Shown here piece after piece: positions 16,926 to 25,168 of a stretch of DNA of 64,000 nt; position 1 is the first letter of the stretch; the number at the start of each line of letters is the position of its first letter. The DNA is from Kluyvera sp046569695 (GTDB taxonomy: Bacteria; Pseudomonadota; Gammaproteobacteria; Enterobacterales; Enterobacteriaceae): assembly GCF_046569695.1 (NCBI RefSeq), contig NZ_JBKHUI010000004.1:267404-331403 (forward strand), read 5' to 3'. The notes beneath the pieces are model-generated. The model worked only from the letters and a program-made list of their open reading frames with translations. It had not been told where the DNA came from and searched no databases. The position numbers and the translations under genes were made by a program.

Positions 16926-18395
16926 ATGAGCACCCCTATACCTATTAAACTCAAAACTTATATCGGTTATGGCATGACCGATCTATTTTCCAGCGGAGCC
17001 TTCGCTATTATTGCTGCCTGGTTAATGTATTTTTTTACCAATTTCTCGGGGCTAACGCCGATTGAAGCAGGATCAATTCTTTTTGTTGCCAAAATTATTG
17101 ATACCTTTGTTAGCCCCTGCGTAGGGTACCTGACCGATAATATTGGCAACACCCGACTTGGCCGCAAGTTTGGCCGCCGCCGCCTTTTTTTACTACTAGG
17201 GGCGGTACTGGTCTACATCTATTCGTTGCTGTGGATCCCCGGCATGCCCTACCTCTACTATCTGGTGGTTTATATTTCCGTCGAGATCATCGCGGCGCTG
17301 GTGATTATCCCCTGGGAAACACTGGCCTCAGAGATGACCGACGACTATAAGCAACGCAGCATTCTTTCCGCGATGCGTCTGTTTTATGGCGGCTTTAGCA
17401 CCTGGCTTGCCACCTTTCTTCCAGGCCGCCTGTTTGCTCATTTCGGCACCTCCGACAGTAAAGTCTTTTTCATCAACGGCGTAATCTTCTCCATCATCTT
17501 TATGTTTGCGCTGCTGGTAACCTGGTCTACCACCTGGGAGCGTAAGCAGGACGTTACGGAGGAAGGCCCCAAACCGCGCGGGTTCAATATAAAGCATATC
17601 TTCACCGATATGGCCTCAACGCTGCGTGTTCGCTGCTTCCGTCAGCATCTGACGATGTACGTACTGTCGTTTACCTCACTCGACCTGTTCTACACCGTCT
17701 TTATCTATTTCATTATCTACTCTCTTAACAGCACCGCCGTTATGGCCTCAAACCTGCTGGCGGTGGGTATCTTCCTGACCGGGTGGAGCAACGCGCTGAT
17801 GGCGTGGATGGTGATCCGCTACGGCCAGACCTGGTGCCTGAGGATCTGCCTGACCATCAGTATGCTGTGCTTCTTCGTCTTTGCCGGTTTCTATTTCTGG
17901 AAGCCGCTGCTGATGCTGCCCATCATGTACGCCACCTCGCTGGTCTATCAATTCTTTAAGGGCGGCTACGTCTATATCATCTGGAATATTTATCCGTTTA
18001 TTCCCGATGTCGATGAACTGGTAACCCGCCAGCGTCGTGAAGGGGTCTTTGCTGGCGTGATGACACTCGCCCGTAAAAGCACCTCAGCGCTCGCCGGTAT
18101 GCTAATTGGGGTAGTGCTGCAGTTTGTGCATTTCGATGCCGCCAGTACCACTCAATCGGTCACCACCATCCACGGCATTACCAGCCTGTTCTTCTTCGGC
18201 AACGTCATGCTGCTGCTGTTCAGCACGCTCATTGCCTTTCGCTTTAAGCTCTCGAAAGAAAACCATCAGCTTGTCAAAAACGAAATTGCCCGACTGAAAA
18301 ATGGAGGCTCATTAACCGAGACGGATCCTGAAACAAAATCCGTGCTCCACACATTAACCGGTATTCCACACGAAAAACTGTGGCCTGAAAAATAA
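16926..18395 (+). CDS. GPH-family sugar/uronide:cation symporter
   Basis: A 489-residue inner-membrane transporter with about twelve hydrophobic segments. It belongs to the glycoside-pentoside-hexuronide family (MelB, UidB, XynP/YicJ), judging from the N-terminal KTYIGYGMTDLFSSGAF, the loop DNIGNTRLGRKFGRRR near residue 75, and the central cytoplasmic loop. The start MSTPIPIKLK is chosen because GGAGA lies 6-10 bases upstream; an ATG 24 bases earlier has no Shine-Dalgarno. By context it imports glucuronosyl-xylooligosaccharides for the upstream GH67 enzyme. Confidence 0.85.
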   Translation: MSTPIPIKLKTYIGYGMTDLFSSGAFAIIAAWLMYFFTNFSGLTPIEAGSILFVAKIIDTFVSPCVGYLTDNIGNTRLGRKFGRRRLFLLLGAVLVYIYSLLWIPGMPYLYYLVVYISVEIIAALVIIPWETLASEMTDDYKQRSILSAMRLFYGGFSTWLATFLPGRLFAHFGTSDSKVFFINGVIFSIIFMFALLVTWSTTWERKQDVTEEGPKPRGFNIKHIFTDMASTLRVRCFRQHLTMYVLSFTSLDLFYTVFIYFIIYSLNSTAVMASNLLAVGIFLTGWSNALMAWMVIRYGQTWCLRICLTISMLCFFVFAGFYFWKPLLMLPIMYATSLVYQFFKGGYVYIIWNIYPFIPDVDELVTRQRREGVFAGVMTLARKSTSALAGMLIGVVLQFVHFDAASTTQSVTTIHGITSLFFFGNVMLLLFSTLIAFRFKLSKENHQLVKNEIARLKNGGSLTETDPETKSVLHTLTGIPHEKLWPEK

Positions 18396-18463
18396 CGATA
18401 ATGCTTCTTACCCGAATTAAGCCGTATCGGAAATATAATTCAAATTAATAATGGATAAATCAA

Positions 18464-19168
18464 ATGAATAAAATCTCCTGGTTATCAACCGCCGTGGGGT
18501 TAGCCCTCGTCAGCACCTCCGTCCCGGCAATGACAATTACCGACTCCTGGGTTAATTTCCGTGAAGCCTATATGTCAGGCAGCGAACAGTTTCAGACCAA
18601 AATGGAATACGGCATGAAGCTGGATAACGACCTCTATTTCAGCATCCAGAATACCTCCGGGCAGGGTAAGCATTTTGACGAATTTAATAACCGTTACAAC
18701 GAGATTGAAAGCAACTACAAAATTCCACTCGCCTCGCGACTCTTCTTCTGGCCGGGTTTTGTCTTTAACTGGGGGGCTAACGGCAGCGCCTTTGACCCCT
18801 ATGTGAAGCTCGGTGTGCAGGTCACCGATAACTTTATGTTGATTGCCGGCTACCGCTATAACCAGAACAACTACCAGAGCTATGACTATAACGGTAACTA
18901 CACGGAGGATTCCAACCAGGAAGTGAACATCTGGGCCGATCTGAACGTCACCGACCGCATCTGGATGGAGTACAACTTTACCTACCATAAACGCGATGAG
19001 GACTATCGCTACGGCAACGGTTCAACGGAAAACTACGAGCATACGGTCGCCCTGAGCTACAAAATTGACGACCATTTCACACCGTACATTGATGTCGCCT
19101 ACCTCGACAAAGCCAGCAATGGCGATGACGAAAACCGCGTGCGTGTCGGCGTGTATTACCATTTCTAA
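18464..19168 (+). CDS. KdgM-family oligosaccharide porin
   Basis: A 234-residue outer-membrane protein with a signal peptide ending near VPAM (residue 22). The short alternating strands and aromatic C-terminus (VRVGVYYHF) fit a 12-stranded KdgM/NanC-type barrel. KdgM porins pass acidic oligosaccharides such as oligogalacturonates. Here it probably admits acidic xylooligosaccharides into the periplasm. It follows the symporter gene by 68 bases on the same strand. Confidence 0.85.
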   Translation: MNKISWLSTAVGLALVSTSVPAMTITDSWVNFREAYMSGSEQFQTKMEYGMKLDNDLYFSIQNTSGQGKHFDEFNNRYNEIESNYKIPLASRLFFWPGFVFNWGANGSAFDPYVKLGVQVTDNFMLIAGYRYNQNNYQSYDYNGNYTEDSNQEVNIWADLNVTDRIWMEYNFTYHKRDEDYRYGNGSTENYEHTVALSYKIDDHFTPYIDVAYLDKASNGDDENRVRVGVYYHF

Positions 19169-19181
19169 AAACAGAAACGAA

Positions 19182-19210
19182 CTTCCGGCGGGGATGCTGG
19201 CCGCCGGAAG
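19182..19210 (+). terminator. GC-rich stem-loop after the porin gene
   Basis: 10-bp perfect arms CTTCCGGCGG / CCGCCGGAAG with a 9-base loop, no T-run. It may reduce transcription into the amidohydrolase gene, which lies 237 bases further on. Confidence 0.45.
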
Positions 19211-19447
19211 CACTGCATCACAATCCCCATTTACGAAATCAATACGGTACGCATTCTGGAGAATGAGATCACACAACCTTGTTCGCCCTACCAATATCGC
19301 TCAACCTTTCCTGGGCATTAGCCCGAGTCGCCCTACCGCCTCGCGTTTTATAGTATCTCGTCAGTTCACGCATTCGCCCGTTCACCCTTTATAACAACCG
19401 CCTCTGACACCCTCGGGCTGCCAACGGCCGATGCAATGGAGAAAAAC

Positions 19448-20356
19448 ATGCTTAGCCGTCGTCAATTCCTTGCCGCCAGCGCCGCACTGCCGCTTGCCTG
19501 CGCGTTACGCCCGGCGTTTGCCGCCCTGCCCTCACCGCTCATGATTGACTCCCACGTGCACGTCTGGAAAACCGACCCGCGCTATCCTTACGCTAAGGAC
19601 CGCAAAGCACCACCGCAGGATTTCACCGCCGAAATGCTGCTCTCGCTGATGGCTGCGAATGGCGTTGCCCGCACGGTGATCGTGCAGGTTATTCACTACC
19701 GTTGGGATAATCGCTATCTGGCCGACGTTCTGCGTCAGTATCCGGATAAATTTCAGGGCATCTGCCGCGTTAACCCGGAAGACCCGACAGCGCCGGATCA
19801 TCTGGCACGTCTAACGCACGAAGACGGCTTTCGCGGGGTGCGTTTGAGTCCCTCGGGGAAAGGCGATGGCGACTGGATTCGCGGGCCGCTAATGAAGCCA
19901 TTGTGGCGTCAGGCGGCCGACCTTAAGGTTCCGATGACCATTCTGGCCCCACCCAGCCGCATGCCGGATCTGATCCCGTGGATCGAGCAGAATCCCGATC
20001 TTACCGTCGTTATCGATCATATGGCCGACTCGCCGCTTCATCAGCCGGAAGAGCTGCACAAGCTGTTAGCGCTTGCGCGTTATCCGCACGTTTACGTGAA
20101 AATTTCACACATGTGGTCGCTCTCTCAGCAGGCGTATCCGTATCCAGACGCCGCGCAGCAGGTGAAACAGGTGTTCGATGCCTTTGGCCCGCAGCGGTTG
20201 ATGTGGGGAACCGACTGGCCTATCTGTTTGGATAAACTGAGCTATGCCGAGGCGGTGGCGCTGTACCGCGACCATCTGACGTGGCTATCGCCGCAGGACC
20301 ACCAGCAAATACTCTACAAAACGGTACAGGACATCTGGCCGTTTGGTATTGCCTGA
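19448..20356 (+). CDS. Tat-exported amidohydrolase (Amidohydro_2 / lactonase-like)
   Basis: A 302-residue protein with a twin-arginine signal: SRRQFL at residues 3-8, a hydrophobic stretch and a cleavage-like AFA near residue 25. The metal-binding DSHVHVW is just after the signal, and VIDHMAD and the C-terminal GTDWP aspartate complete a TIM-barrel amidohydrolase pattern. Relatives include 2-pyrone-4,6-dicarboxylate lactonase and fuconolactonase, so a periplasmic sugar-lactone or ester hydrolysis role is possible but unproven. The start at 19448 is chosen over 19436 because ATGGAGAAAAAC supplies a Shine-Dalgarno. Confidence 0.75.
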   Translation: MLSRRQFLAASAALPLACALRPAFAALPSPLMIDSHVHVWKTDPRYPYAKDRKAPPQDFTAEMLLSLMAANGVARTVIVQVIHYRWDNRYLADVLRQYPDKFQGICRVNPEDPTAPDHLARLTHEDGFRGVRLSPSGKGDGDWIRGPLMKPLWRQAADLKVPMTILAPPSRMPDLIPWIEQNPDLTVVIDHMADSPLHQPEELHKLLALARYPHVYVKISHMWSLSQQAYPYPDAAQQVKQVFDAFGPQRLMWGTDWPICLDKLSYAEAVALYRDHLTWLSPQDHQQILYKTVQDIWPFGIA

Positions 20357-20639
20357 CCGCTAACTTCGCCGGGCGATCTGCGAAAATGCAACATCACCCG
20401 GCCACTTACAAAATAGAACCATCAAAAAATAACGCTTAAAAATGACGATCCATCAATAATAGAAGAATACACATACGTATTTTTTAGTATTCATTAACTC
20501 CTATTGCATTATTTCTTCCAGGGGCTGAAAAAGCCTTGCGCCCGCTCGCCCTTTGCGGCATTTTTTTAGTCATGCAAAGACGCTGCGACAGCACAGCGCC
20601 GCAACATTTCACAGCACAACAGGGTTAACGGAGAAGTCT

Positions 20640-22304
20640 ATGTGTTCTATTTTCGGTGTACTGGATATTAAAACTGATGCGGTCGAGCTGCGTAAAAAGG
20701 CGCTTGAGCTCTCCCGCCTGATGCGCCACCGTGGCCCGGACTGGTCCGGGATTTACGCGAGCGATAAAGCGATTCTCGCGCATGAACGCTTGTCGATTGT
20801 TGACGTCAACGCCGGTGCCCAGCCGCTGTATAACGAAAAGAAAACGCACGCTCTGGCCGTCAACGGTGAAATCTACAACCATCAGGCGCTGCGCGCTGAA
20901 TACGGTGACCGCTACCAGTTCCAGACCGGTTCTGACTGCGAAGTTATCCTCGCGCTGTATCAGGAGAAAGGCCCTGAATTCCTCGACGACCTGCAGGGCA
21001 TGTTCGCCTTCGCGCTGTACGACAGCGAAAAAGACGCCTACCTGATTGGCCGCGACCATATCGGTATCATTCCGCTGTATATGGGCCACGACGAATTCGG
21101 CAACTTCTACGTTGCTTCTGAAATGAAAGCGCTGACCCCGGTTTGCCGCACCATCCAGGAGTTCCCAGCCGGGAGCTATCTGTGGAGCAAAGACGGTGAA
21201 ATCCGTCAGTATTATCAGCGCGATTGGTTCGACTACGATGCGGTTAAAGATAACGTGACCGACAAAAACGAACTGCGTCAGGCGCTGGAAGAGTCAGTGA
21301 AAAGCCACCTGATGTCAGACGTGCCTTACGGCGTGCTGCTCTCCGGCGGCCTGGACTCTTCGGTTATCTCCGCGATCACCAAAAAATTCGCCGCTCGCCG
21401 CGTTGAGGATCAGGAACGTTCAGAAGCCTGGTGGCCGCAACTGCACTCCTTCGCCGTCGGCCTGGAAGGGTCTCCTGACCTGAAAGCCGCGCAGGAAGTG
21501 GCAAACCACCTTGGCACCGTGCACCATGAAATTCACTTCACCGTGCAGGAAGGTCTGGATGCGATTCGCGACGTGATTTATCACATCGAAACCTACGATG
21601 TGACCACCATTCGCGCCTCTACGCCGATGTATCTGATGTCGCGTAAAATCAAAGCGATGGGCATCAAGATGGTGCTGTCCGGCGAAGGTTCTGATGAAGT
21701 ATTTGGCGGCTACCTGTACTTCCATAAAGCGCCAAACGCCAAAGAACTTCACGAAGAGACCGTACGTAAACTGCAGGCGCTGCATATGTATGACTGCGCC
21801 CGTGCTAACAAAGCGATGTCCGCCTGGGGCGTGGAAGCACGCGTACCGTTCCTGGATAAGAAATTCCTCGACGTGGCGATGCGCATCAACCCGCAGGACA
21901 AAATGTGCGGCAACGGCAAGATGGAAAAGCACGTGCTGCGTGAATGCTTCGAATCTTACCTGCCAGCAAGCGTTGCATGGCGCCAGAAAGAGCAGTTCTC
22001 CGACGGCGTAGGCTATAGCTGGATTGATACACTGAAAGAAGTCGCGGCAAAACAGGTGACCGATCAGCAACTGGAAACCGCGCACTTCCGTTTCCCGTAC
22101 AACACGCCAACGTCTAAAGAAGGCTATCTGTACCGCGAAATCTTTGAAGAGCTGTTCCCAGTGCCAAGCGCTGCGGAATGTGTCCCTGGCGGCCCGTCCG
22201 TTGCGTGCTCCTCTGCGAAAGCGATTGAGTGGGATGAAGCGTTCAAAACCATGGACGATCCGTCTGGTCGTGCGGTAGGCGTGCACCAGTCTGCTTACAA
22301 GTAA
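20640..22304 (+). CDS. asnB: Asparagine synthetase B (glutamine-hydrolysing)
   Basis: Makes asparagine from aspartate, ATP and glutamine. MCSIFGVLD places the catalytic Cys2 at the mature N-terminus, which fixes the start; the 87 bases of in-frame upstream sequence are rejected, and GGAGAA precedes the ATG. The N-terminal class II glutaminase domain is followed by the synthetase domain with the ATP pyrophosphate loop LSGGLDSS near residue 232. The length of 554 residues equals E. coli. Transcribed alone, with a strong terminator. Confidence 0.98.
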   Translation: MCSIFGVLDIKTDAVELRKKALELSRLMRHRGPDWSGIYASDKAILAHERLSIVDVNAGAQPLYNEKKTHALAVNGEIYNHQALRAEYGDRYQFQTGSDCEVILALYQEKGPEFLDDLQGMFAFALYDSEKDAYLIGRDHIGIIPLYMGHDEFGNFYVASEMKALTPVCRTIQEFPAGSYLWSKDGEIRQYYQRDWFDYDAVKDNVTDKNELRQALEESVKSHLMSDVPYGVLLSGGLDSSVISAITKKFAARRVEDQERSEAWWPQLHSFAVGLEGSPDLKAAQEVANHLGTVHHEIHFTVQEGLDAIRDVIYHIETYDVTTIRASTPMYLMSRKIKAMGIKMVLSGEGSDEVFGGYLYFHKAPNAKELHEETVRKLQALHMYDCARANKAMSAWGVEARVPFLDKKFLDVAMRINPQDKMCGNGKMEKHVLRECFESYLPASVAWRQKEQFSDGVGYSWIDTLKEVAAKQVTDQQLETAHFRFPYNTPTSKEGYLYREIFEELFPVPSAAECVPGGPSVACSSAKAIEWDEAFKTMDDPSGRAVGVHQSAYK

Positions 22305-22321
22305 GCGTGATAATGAGATAG

Positions 22322-22360
22322 AAAAAGCCCCTGATGGTGACATCGGGGGCTTTTTGTTTT
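22322..22360 (+). terminator. Intrinsic terminator of asnB
   Basis: Stem AAAAAGCCCC / GGGGCTTTTT followed by TTTTTGTTTT, 17 bases after asnB. Confidence 0.92.
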
Positions 22361-22378
22361 GGCTCGGTGCGGATGATT

Positions 22379-22481
22379 CCCCTCACTCCGCCCCTCTCCC
22401 CGAAGGGGCGAGGGAGAAAAACGAGCGAACAGCCCACTCCGAGCGGTACCCTCTCCCGCTGGGAGAGGGTTAGGGTGAGGG
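22379..22481. repeat. MITE-like repeat with CCCTCAC...CTCTCCC inverted ends
   Basis: About 103 bases. It begins CCCCTCACTCCG-CCCCTCTCCCC and ends GGGAGAGGGTTAGGGTGAGGG, an imperfect terminal inverted repeat of about 21 bp, with smaller internal hairpins (CCCCGAAGGGG; CTCTCCCGCTGGGAGAG). It has no coding capacity. Similar CCCTCACCC/CTCTCCC elements are scattered in intergenic DNA of Enterobacter, Klebsiella and pseudomonads (recollection). Confidence 0.75.
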
Positions 22482-22486
22482 AAAAC

Positions 22487-24571
22487 CTACTCCCCACGCC
22501 CCTTCTTCGCCGCCAGCGATCGCAGCAACACGCCCAGCGTCGTGCCATTATGCAGCATGGCACTCGCCCCCGGCGTCAGCCAACCTAGCGCCGCCGCCAG
22601 CATAATGGCGCTGTTCACCCACTCGGTCAGCTTGATGTTGCTGTTCACCAGCTTCATCGCCTCCAGCGAGAGTTGGCGCGCGGTAACCACACCGTAAAGG
22701 TTATCCTGTAACAGCACGGCATCCGCCGCCTGCTGCGCCAGCTCGGTGCTCTGGTTCATGGCGAGGCCCACGTCTGCCTGCGTCAGCACCGGCGCATCGT
22801 TGATACCATCACCAACGAACATCACTTTATGCCCCGCTTCCTGCAGCGCTTTCACCACATCAACCTTGCTTTCTGGCGTGGCTTCGGCCACGTAGCGATC
22901 GATGCCTACGCGCTCCGCCAGCTGGCAGGCCTTCTCAGCGCGATCGCCGGTCAACAGGACTACCTGACGAATGCCGGAGGCTTTAAGCTGTTCGATCACC
23001 TCTGAGGCTTCATCGCGCAGATGATCCTGTAGGCCGATCATTCCCACCAACTGATTATCAAAGCCAATAAACAGCAGATGCCGCCCCTGAGCCGCCAGTT
23101 CATCGATTTCCGCTTCATACGGCGTGAAATCGATGTCGTAGTGACAATCCAGGAAGTGACGACTGCCGATCACCAGTTGATGATCTTCCAGTGCGCAAAG
23201 CAGACCGTGAGCAATGACATACTCCACTTCGCCGTGCGCAATATGCGGCAGTTCATGGTGTTCTGCCGCCGCCACAACCGCGTGCGCCAACGGGTGATTG
23301 CTGTGCTCTTCCACCGAGGCGGCGATCGCCAGCAGGCGTTTAGCCTGCACCAGTTGATCGTTGAAGCTGATGACGTCCGTCACCTGCATCTCGTCGTGGG
23401 TCAGGGTGCCGGTTTTATCAAATACCACCGTATCAACCTCAGCCAGCTTCTCAATCGCTCGCCCGCCTTTCAGCAACAAACCGTTCTGCGCTGCCCGATA
23501 CATAATCGATTTAAAGGCGATTGGCGTACTGAGCTTCAGCGCGCAGGAGTAGTCGACGAGGAATACCGAAGCCAGACGCTCCCAGCTGCGGGTCATGGCA
23601 AACACCGCCGCGCCCACCCCAAGCGTGATACCGACACGACGGTCAGCCATGGCCTGAGTAACCTGCTGGGTTTCACTACGCTGGGTCAACGAGTCACGGA
23701 TAAAGCGGCGAATATGCGCCGTCGAGGAAGACTCACCCACCTGCTCGGCGGTGATCGCCACGTTGCCGTCCTGAATTTGCGTTCCCGCATAGACCCAGGA
23801 ACCCGGCTCGCGACGCACTGGCACGCTTTCCCCAGTCATAGACGCCTGGTTAACCTGAGCAACACCGCGCAGCACCGTACCGTCGGCAGGGATATTATCC
23901 CCCGGACCGAGCAGCATCACGTCGCCTGCCACCAGTTCGCTGCTGTTGATCTCCACGCTTTCGCCATCGCGCTCAACCCACACCGGGTGCTCGCGCGGCT
24001 GCATCAGATCGGCCAGCAGCGCGTCAGAGTGACGGCTGGTCTCCTGCTCCATATACTCACCGAGCGTCAGCAGCGACTGCGTCAACATCGCGGTACGGTT
24101 ATCGCCGCGCAGCATCGACAGGCTCAGCGCCAGCGCGTCCAGCACTTCCACCTTCAACTGCCCCTGGCTGAGGGTATGCGCCCCTTCCAGGATAGTTGGT
24201 GCGGTCAGCAGCGCCGCCGGCAGACGAGCCCAGCGAGACGGCAGCACCTGCGTTAGCGCCAACCCGGCGAGGTTAAGGAGGTTATCGCCACCGCAGTATT
24301 CGGTTTCGAATTCGCTGTCTTCCGCCGTTTGCCAGTTCAGCGCGTCCACCGCCGCCATAATCGCAGCAAGTGAAGTCCGGGCGCGATCCCACTGGATCAC
24401 CGCGCTGCGCGCCGAAGGACGAATACGCACACCGCTAACGCCGGGCAACGTCAGGAGCTGCTGTTTCAGCCATCCGGCTGCATCCGGGTAGTCACCGAGC
24501 GCCGCAATGCGCAGACGTACACGTCCGGGGATCTGGTGAACGACGGTAACCCGTTCGCCTACCGCACTCAC
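22487..24571 (-). CDS. fezB: P1B-type metal ATPase, FezB-like (ferrosome-type)
   Basis: A 694-residue metal-pumping ATPase. It has an HxxPGRxRLR motif at residues 12-21 at the start of an HMA-like domain without CxxC, TGES at 246-249, SCALKLSTP at 342-350 in the membrane metal-site position (no CPx), DKTGTLT at 385-391 with phospho-Asp385, an HP pair at 426-427, GDGINDAP at 587-594, and HNG in the last membrane segment. These features fit the P1B-6 subgroup that includes FezB, which loads iron into ferrosome vesicles. It overlaps the next upstream gene by 4 bases (ATGA) and ends a five-gene minus-strand unit. Another metal substrate cannot be excluded. Confidence 0.7.
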   Translation of the reverse strand: MSAVGERVTVVHQIPGRVRLRIAALGDYPDAAGWLKQQLLTLPGVSGVRIRPSARSAVIQWDRARTSLAAIMAAVDALNWQTAEDSEFETEYCGGDNLLNLAGLALTQVLPSRWARLPAALLTAPTILEGAHTLSQGQLKVEVLDALALSLSMLRGDNRTAMLTQSLLTLGEYMEQETSRHSDALLADLMQPREHPVWVERDGESVEINSSELVAGDVMLLGPGDNIPADGTVLRGVAQVNQASMTGESVPVRREPGSWVYAGTQIQDGNVAITAEQVGESSSTAHIRRFIRDSLTQRSETQQVTQAMADRRVGITLGVGAAVFAMTRSWERLASVFLVDYSCALKLSTPIAFKSIMYRAAQNGLLLKGGRAIEKLAEVDTVVFDKTGTLTHDEMQVTDVISFNDQLVQAKRLLAIAASVEEHSNHPLAHAVVAAAEHHELPHIAHGEVEYVIAHGLLCALEDHQLVIGSRHFLDCHYDIDFTPYEAEIDELAAQGRHLLFIGFDNQLVGMIGLQDHLRDEASEVIEQLKASGIRQVVLLTGDRAEKACQLAERVGIDRYVAEATPESKVDVVKALQEAGHKVMFVGDGINDAPVLTQADVGLAMNQSTELAQQAADAVLLQDNLYGVVTARQLSLEAMKLVNSNIKLTEWVNSAIMLAAALGWLTPGASAMLHNGTTLGVLLRSLAAKKGRGE

Positions 24572-24873
24572 TCGATCTCATCCTTATTCTGGCTACGGTA
24601 GTAGTCCAGTTCTGCCTGCAGATCGGCAATACGCTCTTTCATCTCTTCCATTTCGCCGCGCACGGTACCCCAGGCTTTACTCGCCGTATTGGTGATCCCC
24701 TGCTGTACGTTTCGGTTGGTCAGAAGGTAGGTGATTGCCGCACCGGCCACCAGCCCGGTTAACAGGTGGGTACGGCTATTGGTTGCCGCAGGCGCCTGCA
24801 CCGGCATTGCTGCGGGGTTACGTTCCCACACGCCGGTCCACGGGTTGTACAGGTATTCAGGCTGATTCATCAT
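24568..24873 (-). CDS. Small membrane protein with LLTN motif and coiled coil
   Basis: A 101-residue protein of unknown function. An N-terminal YNPWTGVWERNP segment and Pro/Ala stretch precede one hydrophobic segment (about residues 37-53) containing GAAITYLLTN; a charged predicted coiled coil (about 70-95) follows. The GAAxTxLLTN motif recurs in the 233-residue protein of the same cluster. It overlaps the ATPase gene by 4 bases and the upstream gene by 17 bases, so translation is coupled. A structural role in an ATPase-containing membrane compartment is inferred. The second Met could equally be the start. Confidence 0.8.
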   Translation of the reverse strand: MMNQPEYLYNPWTGVWERNPAAMPVQAPAATNSRTHLLTGLVAGAAITYLLTNRNVQQGITNTASKAWGTVRGEMEEMKERIADLQAELDYYRSQNKDEIE

Positions 24874-25168
24874 TTCCTCGCTTAGCTATCGCATCCATAA
24901 GATAAAGAGAAGCGGCGCCCACCCCGATAAGGGTCAGCACAGACTGCAGCGGGCGAGTTTTATTCGCATCCGCTATCGCCATCACCGTTCCGCTGATAAG
25001 ACTGGCCTTCGCCGTCGCCTTCATCACCGTACAGGCCGCCTCATTCAGCGTTTGTTCATTTTGCTGGTAGCGCTGCCATTCACGCGCGCAGGCAGCGCTT
25101 CCCCCAACCAGCGCGCCGGCAATAGCGGCGCGGCCTACGCGGTTTTGTCTGTCACGGTTGTTGTTCAT
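24857..25168 (-). CDS. Small hydrophobic protein of the fez-like cluster
   Basis: A 103-residue protein not recognised beyond its context. It is basic at the N-terminus (NNNRDRQNRVGR), has a Gly/Ala-rich hydrophobic segment (about 13-27), and two further hydrophobic stretches (about 52-64 and 75-92), so it is probably membrane-embedded. Overlaps of 17 bases with both neighbouring genes point to one operon. Confidence 0.78.
   Translation of the reverse strand: MNNNRDRQNRVGRAAIAGALVGGSAACAREWQRYQQNEQTLNEAACTVMKATAKASLISGTVMAIADANKTRPLQSVLTLIGVGAASLYLMDAIAKRGNDESA

Noticed and set aside
23078..24256. 392-codon open frame opposite the P-type ATPase gene
   Set aside because: Arg/His/Gln-rich shadow with no domain. 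The opposite strand has all P-type ATPase motifs in order.
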